From contig DDSA01000021.1 of the NCBI GenBank assembly GCA_002343715.1, positions 1 through 30,833 of the forward strand: a stretch of DNA of 30,833 nucleotides. The letters are read 5' to 3'. Every line of letters begins with the position of its first letter. Within the stretch, counting starts at the first letter, position 1. The stretch is from Phycisphaerales bacterium UBA2402. GTDB lineage: Bacteria; Planctomycetota; Phycisphaerae; Phycisphaerales; UBA1924. The translations under genes and the position numbers were made by a program. Below are positions 24,418 through 30,833 of this stretch, in pieces. The notes below the pieces were generated by a model. It was not told where the DNA came from. It saw only the letters and a list, made by a program, of their open reading frames with translations, and did not search any database.

Positions 24418-27400
24418 ATGCGAACCATCTACCGCAACCTGATTTTCACGCTGTTCGCGCTCGCGATCAGCACCTGGGCGATCATCCCGCCGGAGAAGAA
24501 ACTCCGATTGGGCAAGGACCTCCGGGGCGGCGTCAGCCTTGTCTATTCCGTCCAGACACGAGATACCGCCGGGCAGGATCCCAAGACCCTGATCGATGAG
24601 ACCATCTCCGTTCTCAAGGACCGGGTCGATCCCGACGGCCTCTTTGAAATCTCCATGGTCGCGCAGGGCACCGACCGCATCGAGATCACCATGCCCCTGC
24701 CCAGCGACCGCGTCAAGGCGCTGAGCAAAGCCTACCGCGATGAACTCGAAGCCCTCGGCGCGGCCTCTCTCAACCGTCCCCGCCTCGAGCGAACATTGCG
24801 GCTCCCGCCCTCCGAACGCGCCCCGGCCCTGGAGAGACTCTCCAATAAGAACTCCAAACGCCTCGAACTCCTCAACGCCGCCGCGGCCGCCTTCGACGCC
24901 GCCGCCGCGACGCGCGACGCCTTCATTGCCGAAACCGACCCCGCAAGAAAAGACACCCTCGCCGCCGAGGCCGCCGGCGCGGAACTCGCCCTCGATGATG
25001 CCCTCGCCAAGGCCCTCGCCACCGCGCTCTCATCGGATGACTTGCACCGTGTCCTGACCCTCTCGACCAAGCCGCGCTCCTTCTCCGACCGCGAAGGCAA
25101 AACCCAGACCCTCCCCAGCCCTCGCGAAGAAGCCGAACGCAAACTCCGCGAGGCCCACCCCGACGCCGCCGCCGACATCGACCGTGTCATCGCCACTTTC
25201 AACGCCTACGCCGCAGAACGCAAGAGCCTCGATGATCCCGAGGATCTCAAGCGGCTCCTGCGCAGCGCCGGCGTCCTGTCCTTCCGAATCTCCGTCAAGC
25301 CAGGCGCGCACCCCGACGAAACCAACCTCCGCCAGCGCTTCCGCGAACTCGGCCCCCGCAACGCCAACGCCGACGATGCCCGCTGGTACCGCATCAACCG
25401 CATCGACGGCATGATCCACTCCCGCGAGGACGCCCTGCGCCTCGCGTCGGACGACTCCTTCGCCGCTGATTACTTCCGCGGCATGGGCTACGTGGTCGAG
25501 GCCCGAGGCGGGGATTACTACATGCTCGCGTGGGACACCCCCGGCAACAGGCTGACGAAGGGCGATCACGCCGATCAGCCCTGGGCCGTCGCCGCCGCCT
25601 ACCAGAGCCGGGATGAACTCGGCAAGCCCTGCATCGCCTTCGCGATGGACGCCGTGGGCACCAAGTACCTCGGCCAACTCACCGCCGTCAACGTCGGCAA
25701 CCAGATGGCCGTCCTCCTCGATGACGAGGTCTACACCGCGCCCACCCTTCGTTCCGCGATCAGCAGCAACGGCCAGATCACCGGCGATTTCAGCCAGGAA
25801 GAGATCAACTATGTTGTCCGAGTCCTGTCGGGCGGTACCCTGCAACAGGCCCTCTCACCCGATCCCATCAGCCAGAACTCCATCGCCCCGGCCCTGGGCT
25901 TCGACAATCTCCGCATGGGCCTGATGTCGGGCGTCTACTCCGTCATCCTTGTGGCGGTCTTCATGGTGGTCTATTACTTCCGGTTCGGCCTTGTCGCCGT
26001 GCTGGCCACCATGGTCAACGCGCTGCTGATCATGGGGGCCATGTCCCTCTCCAAGGCCGCCTTCACGATGCCCGGCATCGCCGGCATGATCCTCACCTTC
26101 GGCATGGCCGTGGACAGCAACGTCCTGATCTACGAACGCATCCGGGAGGAGCTCAACCGCGGCGCCGACCTCAAGACGGCCGTGCGGCTCGGCTTCGAGC
26201 GTGCCCTCTCCAGCATTGTCGACGGGAACATCACCAACCTGATTGTCTGCGTCGTCCTGTACTACACAGGCACGCCCGAGGTCCGCGGCTTCGCCATCAC
26301 GATGGGCATCGGCGTTGTCTCCACGCTCTTCGCGGCGCTGGTCTTCAGCCGGATGGTCTTCGACATCGCCGTCAACTTCGGCTGGCGCAAAGCGTCGATG
26401 CTCCCCATGGCCTGGCCGGGCCTCCAGAAGTTCCTCACGCCCAACATCAACTGGCTCCGCCTGCGCTACATCTTCTACACGATCTCCGCCGTCTATGTCG
26501 GCCTGGGATTCGCCATGATCTGGTACCAAGGCTCGAAGATGCTCGATACCGAGTTCCTCGGGGGCACCAAACTCACCATCCAACTGCGCGAGGGGCCCGA
26601 TGGCAAGCCCCTGACGCTGACCCGCGACCAAGTGCAACAGCGTGCCCAGGCCGCCGCGAGCGATACGGACCCGGCGCTGCGCCCGCTCCTCAACGCGGAG
26701 GTCATTCCCATCAACCCCAGGGAGGATGGCGTCACCAGCGACCGATTCGAGATCAAGGTGGGTGCCGCGGAGGCCGGGACCGATCCCGACGCGATCCCCG
26801 ATGCGATCGTCGCCGTCTTCGCCGACACGCTGGAGATCAAGCCCCCGCTGGCCTTTACCGGCTCCGAGCTTACCGACACGCTCGCCCCTGTGTACCCGAT
26901 CGAAAAAGCCACCCTCGGCGAAAACGTTGACACGCACGCCTCCAGGCGTGATGACGTGCAATCGTTCCTCGGCGGGGCCGCCATCATCATCGACAACATC
27001 GACCCCCCCACGCCTCTCAAGAGCATCGCAGAACGCATGCGTACGGCGCGCCAATCCGCGGAGTTCTCCGGGACCATCGCGCGTGAGGTGGGCTTCATCA
27101 TCCTGGAAGGTGATGAAAACGCTGTGGAGAGTCTGGCCGTTCTTGTACGCGACGACAACGCCAGTTATCTCCGCGACGAGGCCGCGTGGAGCCAGAACGT
27201 CCGCGCCAAGGAATGGGCCCTGACCGTCAAGGCCCTCACCGGAAAGACATCCCTCGCGGGCGTCAACGCCTTCAGCCCCGCCATCGCCAGTTCTTTCCGC
27301 GCCGACGCCATCACCGCCTCGGTCCTGTCCTTTTTCCTCATCGGCATCTATATCTGGGTCCGCTTCAAGACCCTCAACTACGCCCTCGCGGCCGTGGTCG

Positions 27401-27873
27401 CGCTGGTGCACGACGTGCTCACCGTGATCGGCCTGCTGGCGTTCTGCGAAATTCTGTACGAGACCCCCGCGACCGCCGGGTTCGCCAGGTCGATCGGGCT
27501 GCTTCCATTCAAAATCGACCTCAACACCGTCGCCGCTCTCCTCACCATCGCGGGGTACTCTCTCAACGACACGGTCGTCATCATGGACCGCATCCGCGAG
27601 AACCGCGGCAAACTGCTCTACGCCACCAGTTCCATCATCAACACCTCGATCAACCAGACCTTCAGCCGCACGATCATCACCGGCGGCACCACACTGGGGT
27701 CGTGCCTGATTCTCTACTTCATCGGGGGCGAGGGGATGCGTTCATTCGCTTTCTCGCTGGCAACCGGCCTGATCGTCGGCACCTACTCCTCCGTCGCGAT
27801 CGCCGCCCCGATCGTCTGGTCCCGCAAGCACGAGGACCAGCCCGAACTCTCCATCCAGCCTGTCACGCTCTGA
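24418..27873 (+). CDS. secDF: SecD-SecF fusion protein (Sec translocase, proton-motive-force component)
   Basis: A 1151-residue fusion that pulls preproteins across the membrane using proton flow. The SecD half starts with a membrane helix and the LGKDLRGG signature (31-38); its helices 2-6 begin near residue 500, with FGMAVDSNVLIYERIREEL carrying the conserved Asp. The SecF half starts near 680, has LDTEFLGGTKL (about 709-719), LVHDVLTVIG and GYSLNDTVVIMDRIREN, and ends after its sixth helix. Both periplasmic domains are enlarged. About 160 Ala/Glu/Arg-rich, probably helical residues (about 105-270) separate ITMPLP from DPEDLKRLLRSAGVLSFRI in SecD, and the SecF domain is roughly 255 residues against about 130 in E. 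coli. No ribosome site is clear. Gene order with tgt and yajC is canonical. Confidence 0.96.
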   Translation: MRTIYRNLIFTLFALAISTWAIIPPEKKLRLGKDLRGGVSLVYSVQTRDTAGQDPKTLIDETISVLKDRVDPDGLFEISMVAQGTDRIEITMPLPSDRVKALSKAYRDELEALGAASLNRPRLERTLRLPPSERAPALERLSNKNSKRLELLNAAAAAFDAAAATRDAFIAETDPARKDTLAAEAAGAELALDDALAKALATALSSDDLHRVLTLSTKPRSFSDREGKTQTLPSPREEAERKLREAHPDAAADIDRVIATFNAYAAERKSLDDPEDLKRLLRSAGVLSFRISVKPGAHPDETNLRQRFRELGPRNANADDARWYRINRIDGMIHSREDALRLASDDSFAADYFRGMGYVVEARGGDYYMLAWDTPGNRLTKGDHADQPWAVAAAYQSRDELGKPCIAFAMDAVGTKYLGQLTAVNVGNQMAVLLDDEVYTAPTLRSAISSNGQITGDFSQEEINYVVRVLSGGTLQQALSPDPISQNSIAPALGFDNLRMGLMSGVYSVILVAVFMVVYYFRFGLVAVLATMVNALLIMGAMSLSKAAFTMPGIAGMILTFGMAVDSNVLIYERIREELNRGADLKTAVRLGFERALSSIVDGNITNLIVCVVLYYTGTPEVRGFAITMGIGVVSTLFAALVFSRMVFDIAVNFGWRKASMLPMAWPGLQKFLTPNINWLRLRYIFYTISAVYVGLGFAMIWYQGSKMLDTEFLGGTKLTIQLREGPDGKPLTLTRDQVQQRAQAAASDTDPALRPLLNAEVIPINPREDGVTSDRFEIKVGAAEAGTDPDAIPDAIVAVFADTLEIKPPLAFTGSELTDTLAPVYPIEKATLGENVDTHASRRDDVQSFLGGAAIIIDNIDPPTPLKSIAERMRTARQSAEFSGTIAREVGFIILEGDENAVESLAVLVRDDNASYLRDEAAWSQNVRAKEWALTVKALTGKTSLAGVNAFSPAIASSFRADAITASVLSFFLIGIYIWVRFKTLNYALAAVVALVHDVLTVIGLLAFCEILYETPATAGFARSIGLLPFKIDLNTVAALLTIAGYSLNDTVVIMDRIRENRGKLLYATSSIINTSINQTFSRTIITGGTTLGSCLILYFIGGEGMRSFAFSLATGLIVGTYSSVAIAAPIVWSRKHEDQPELSIQPVTL

Positions 27874-27895
27874 CCGACCGGCTACAGTGCCACGC

Positions 27896-28873
27896 ATGGC
27901 CGGGCCGGAGGGTGATTCTCGCGTGTGCGTCGTGGGGTCCGTGAACATGGACCTCGTCGTTCGCGCAGCGCGCTTGCCCGCCCCGGGAGAAACTGTCTCG
28001 GGCGGTGCGTACCGCACCTACCCAGGCGGCAAGGGTGCCAACCAGGCCGTCGCTTCCGCGCGAATGGGGGCGCACACCTCGTTCGTCGCCTGTATCGGAG
28101 ACGACCCGCACGGCGTCAAAGTCAAGGCCGCCCTCGAATCCGAGAGCCTCGACCTGTCGCGCCTGATGGTCCGCCCCGGCGAGGCCACCGGGCTGGGCCT
28201 CATCACCGTTTCCGAGGGCGGCGAGAACATGATCGTCGTCTCCCCCGGCGCCAACGCGACCATGACCGAAGCCGATCTCACGGGCGCGCAAGACGCTGTC
28301 ATCACCTCCCACGTCCTGCTGCTTCAACTCGAAATTCCCGGCCCCGTCATCATCGCCGCGGCGAAACTCGCCCGCGCCGCCGGCGTCGCGGTGATACTCA
28401 ACGCCGCCCCCGCGCGACCTCTTTCCCAGGAGTTGCTCCGCAACGTCGATGTCCTGGTCGTCAACCGCGTCGAGGCCACGACGCTGCTGGGCATCGAGCC
28501 GAACACGGACCCGGGCCGTCTCACGCTGCGCCTTCCCGAACTGGGGCCGCCCGCCATCCTCCTGACCCTCGGTTCGCAAGGGTCCATCCTGTCGTACCGG
28601 GGCCGCCCCAAGCGCGTCCCGACGCCCGCGGTCAAGGCCGTCGACGCCGTCGCCGCCGGAGACGCCTTCTGCGGCGCGCTCGCCGCCAACTGGCGTGATG
28701 TCGCCGCGGCCGCCAAGGCCCGCGGCCCCGATGAGTTCAAACTTGTCGAGCGGGCTGTCCTCCTTGCCTCCGCCGCCGGCGCGCTCGCCACCACCAAACC
28801 GGGCGCGATCCCCAGCCTTCCAAGGCGCGATGAGGTGGAGCGAGCCGCCGCGGACCTGCGCATCGGGACCTGA
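27896..28873 (+). CDS. Ribokinase-like PfkB-family carbohydrate kinase
   Basis: A 325-residue sugar kinase. GSVNMDLVV near the N terminus, PGGKGANQA (43-51) and the C-terminal VDAVAAGDAF are the two PfkB signatures. In the latter, Asp256 is the predicted catalytic base and AAGD forms the anion hole, as in authentic ribokinase (DTTAAGDTF). NAAPARPL matches the NPAPA block of ribokinases. A ribokinase is therefore the best guess (ribose to ribose 5-phosphate), but other pentose, nucleoside or sugar substrates are possible, and no ribose transporter or rbsD lies nearby. The ATG at 27896 is chosen over an in-frame GTG at 27887. It lies 22 nt after secDF, so probably in the same transcript. Confidence 0.9.
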   Translation: MAGPEGDSRVCVVGSVNMDLVVRAARLPAPGETVSGGAYRTYPGGKGANQAVASARMGAHTSFVACIGDDPHGVKVKAALESESLDLSRLMVRPGEATGLGLITVSEGGENMIVVSPGANATMTEADLTGAQDAVITSHVLLLQLEIPGPVIIAAAKLARAAGVAVILNAAPARPLSQELLRNVDVLVVNRVEATTLLGIEPNTDPGRLTLRLPELGPPAILLTLGSQGSILSYRGRPKRVPTPAVKAVDAVAAGDAFCGALAANWRDVAAAAKARGPDEFKLVERAVLLASAAGALATTKPGAIPSLPRRDEVERAAADLRIGT

Positions 28874-28899
28874 GGCCGCGCGGTCTTACAGTTCCGGCG

Positions 28900-30833
28900 T
28901 TGTCATTCCGCATCGACCATCCCGTTTTTCTGTGGCTTCTGCTGCTGATCATCCCCACGGTCTGGATCGGGGCGAGGTCGTTCCGTTCGATGGCCCCGTC
29001 GCGGCGATGGGTATCGATCTGTGTTCGCGCGGTGTTGCTCGCGGTTCTCGCCGCGATGCTCGCCCGCGTGAGCCTCGTGCGCAGGACCGAAGCGCTCGCC
29101 GTGATCGCGCTCGTGGATGTCTCCGGCTCCACCCGCCGCTTCTATGACGGGGGCAACGACGCCGTCCTGGCCCGCACCCGCTCCGTGCTCGCCTCCATCG
29201 AATCAGAACGCGGGCCGGACGACCTCCTCGGCGTCATCGCGTTCGGATCGCGGGCCATCGCGGTCGCCACGCCCACCATCGGGCCGGTTTCCGAGCGTTC
29301 GCTCGATCTCCCGCTGTCAACCGGGACCAACATCGCCGATGCGATCCGCCTCGGTCGCTCTCTCATCCCTCCCGATGCCGCCGGCAGGCTGCTCCTTCTC
29401 AGCGATGGTCATCAAACCGCCGGTGACGCGGTCGCCGCGGCCGGTACGGGAGGCGGCACGTCTGTCGATATCTTGCCCCTCCTGTATTCTCTCGACCGCG
29501 AGGTCATACTGGAGCGCGTCGATGCCCCCCCATCCGCCGCGGCCGGTGCGGTCGTATCGGTGCGGGTCCTGCTCTCTTCCGCGGGTGATTCCACGGGCAC
29601 GCTGCGCCTTACAGCCAACGACATCGAGGTGGATCTCAACGGCGATGCTCCCGGTGCGGGCCGCCGGATCGAACTTCGCCCGGGGCGCACCATCGAGCAG
29701 ATGCAGGTGCGGCTCGATGACAGACGGGTCCATCGTTTCCGCGCTGTCTTCGAGCCGGACCCCGAACCGGGTGATGTCCCGCGATTCTCCGGCGACACGA
29801 TCGCCGAGAACAACAGCGGCGAGGCCTTCACGCTCACCCCCGGCCGAGGAACAATCCTGCTCGCCGACGGCGTCAGCCGCGAGAACGATGATTCCGGCCG
29901 CACGGTCGCCGAGGCGCTCACGGCCAGCGGATTCACCGTCCTGACTATCCCGCCCGATGGTCTGCCCGGCGATGTGCTCCGTCTGCAGGAGCACGACCTG
30001 GTGATCCTGGAGGATGTCCCCGCGGAGGTCGTGCCGGAGGCCACGCAGCGAGCCCTCGCCGCCTACGTGCAGGATCTGGGCGGCGGGCTGCTCTTCATCG
30101 GCGGCCCGAACTCCTTCGGCGCCGGCGGTTGGAAGGGCAGCGTGCTCGAACCCATCATGCCCGTTCGGCTCGACCTGCCCGAACGGCTCATCACCCCCGA
30201 GGCCGCCATCATCTTCGTTCTCGACAACTCGGGAAGCATGTGGCGGAGCGTGCTGGGTTCGGACAAGACGCAGCAGGAGATCGCCAACGACGCCGCCGCG
30301 CTCGCCGTGCGCTCCCTCGATGCACGCGACCTCGTCGGGATCATCACGTTCAACAGCGAGCCGGAGGAACTGATCCCCCTCGCTCCGAACTCCAAGCCCG
30401 GTGAGAGCGCCGCTCTCATCCGGGGCATCCTCTCGGGCGGGGGAACCAACGCACCGCCGGCGTTGCGGCTTGCGCGCGATCGACTCTCCAAGTCCGCCGC
30501 GAAGGTCCGACATATCGTGTTCCTCTCCGACGGCAAGTCCCGCGGCACCGACCAACTCGTGCCCCTGGCCCGCGAGATGGCGGACGAGGGAATCAAACTC
30601 ACCGCCATCGCCGTGGGTGATGATGCGGACCTTGTGACGCTGCGACGCATGGCCGAGCAGGGCGGCGGAGCGTACCACCACGCGCTCAACCCGAACACGT
30701 TGCCGCAACTCTTCCTCAAGGCCGTGCGCATCGTGCGCACCCCCCTCATCCGCGAGGAGCCGTTCGAGCCTGTCATCCTCGGCGGCGGGTCGCCCATCAC
30801 CGTGGGCCTCCCCCCGCCGCCGCCGCTCGGCGG
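28900..30833 (+). CDS. VWA-domain membrane protein with amidotransferase-like middle domain (3' end cut by window)
   Basis: An open frame of at least 644 residues running off the right edge. The likely start is TTG at 28900, giving MSFRIDHPVFLWLLLLIIP, a membrane helix, then a second helix (about 43-56), as in BatA-like N termini; ATG at 28990 is an alternative that would lose the first helix. VWA domain 1 begins VIALVDVSGS (MIDAS Asp73) and continues through LSTGTNIADAI and LLLLSDGHQTAGD. A region with HDLVILEDVPAEVV and GGGLLFIGGPNSFGAGGW resembles the class-I glutamine-amidotransferase-like fold. VWA domain 2 starts FVLDNSGSM (MIDAS 442-447), with SGGGTNAPPAL and IVFLSDGKSRGTD. Such proteins are frequent in planctomycetes; their role is unknown, perhaps envelope or chaperone-like assembly with MoxR ATPases. 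It starts 26 nt after the kinase gene, so is probably co-transcribed. It ends in a proline run at the edge. Confidence 0.85.
   Translation, partial: MSFRIDHPVFLWLLLLIIPTVWIGARSFRSMAPSRRWVSICVRAVLLAVLAAMLARVSLVRRTEALAVIALVDVSGSTRRFYDGGNDAVLARTRSVLASIESERGPDDLLGVIAFGSRAIAVATPTIGPVSERSLDLPLSTGTNIADAIRLGRSLIPPDAAGRLLLLSDGHQTAGDAVAAAGTGGGTSVDILPLLYSLDREVILERVDAPPSAAAGAVVSVRVLLSSAGDSTGTLRLTANDIEVDLNGDAPGAGRRIELRPGRTIEQMQVRLDDRRVHRFRAVFEPDPEPGDVPRFSGDTIAENNSGEAFTLTPGRGTILLADGVSRENDDSGRTVAEALTASGFTVLTIPPDGLPGDVLRLQEHDLVILEDVPAEVVPEATQRALAAYVQDLGGGLLFIGGPNSFGAGGWKGSVLEPIMPVRLDLPERLITPEAAIIFVLDNSGSMWRSVLGSDKTQQEIANDAAALAVRSLDARDLVGIITFNSEPEELIPLAPNSKPGESAALIRGILSGGGTNAPPALRLARDRLSKSAAKVRHIVFLSDGKSRGTDQLVPLAREMADEGIKLTAIAVGDDADLVTLRRMAEQGGGAYHHALNPNTLPQLFLKAVRIVRTPLIREEPFEPVILGGGSPITVGLPPPPPLG

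Noticed and set aside
25855..27411. A 518-codon minus-strand frame inside secDF
   Set aside because: It is rich in Asp/His/Gly, as expected of the complement of membrane-protein codons, and has no start signal.
1..30833. CRISPR arrays, tRNA or rRNA genes, transposases, att-like direct repeats
   Set aside because: I looked on both strands and saw no regularly spaced repeats, no tRNA-like cloverleaf sequences and no mobile-element protein motifs. Weak or degenerate copies could be missed by eye.

Overview
The window reads as a chromosomal segment of a high-GC bacterium, most likely a planctomycete (Phycisphaerae-like). This lineage call is an inference. It rests on an exosortase/EpsI locus beside a very large TPR protein, a VWA protein with a glutamine-amidotransferase-like middle, sparse Shine-Dalgarno sequences with several GTG/TTG starts, and enlarged versions of conserved proteins (LipA, Tgt, SecDF). 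No rRNA, tRNA, CRISPR array, insertion sequence or attachment site was seen.

Layout. (1) 69-8286, minus strand: an extracellular polysaccharide/exosortase operon, transcribed right to left: Wza-like export lipoprotein, exosortase, EpsI-like partner, giant membrane-anchored TPR protein. It probably continues past the left edge. (2) 8287-8742: the only long non-coding stretch, 456 nt between divergent genes. (3) 8743-10590, plus: lipoyl synthase and, 3 nt later, a stand-alone HD-GYP phosphodiesterase. (4) 10645-12828, plus: a lone DUF262-DUF1524-DUF4268 protein of the GmrSD restriction type, of visibly lower GC than its surroundings and likely acquired. (5) 12987-14905, plus: a LOG-family phosphoribohydrolase and GDP-mannose 4,6-dehydratase. 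(6) 14930-17716, minus: a GH15 glucoamylase-like enzyme and an unrecognised 239-residue protein. (7) 17868-18836, plus: an aromatic amino acid (phenylalanine) hydroxylase, converging on (8) 18843-20752, minus: an MlaD-type MCE protein and an MlaF-type ATPase with no permease gene beside them. (9) 20846-30833, plus: a NUDIX hydrolase, then a long co-directional run of rhomboid protease, queuine tRNA-ribosyltransferase, YajC, a SecD-SecF fusion, a ribokinase-like kinase, and a VWA protein cut by the right edge.

How the genes work together. The left operon would secrete a polysaccharide and sort surface proteins; gmd in region 5 could supply GDP-4-keto-6-deoxymannose for such a glycan. The tgt-yajC-secDF run is the conserved tRNA-modification/translocon neighbourhood, extended upstream by rhomboid through a 4-nt overlap with tgt. 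The most unusual signals are low-complexity or helical insertions inside conserved enzymes (LipA, the Tgt zinc site, both SecDF periplasmic domains, the export lipoprotein), the isolated GmrSD-like gene, and the unknown gene beside GH15. I did not find anything I can claim as an entirely new system.
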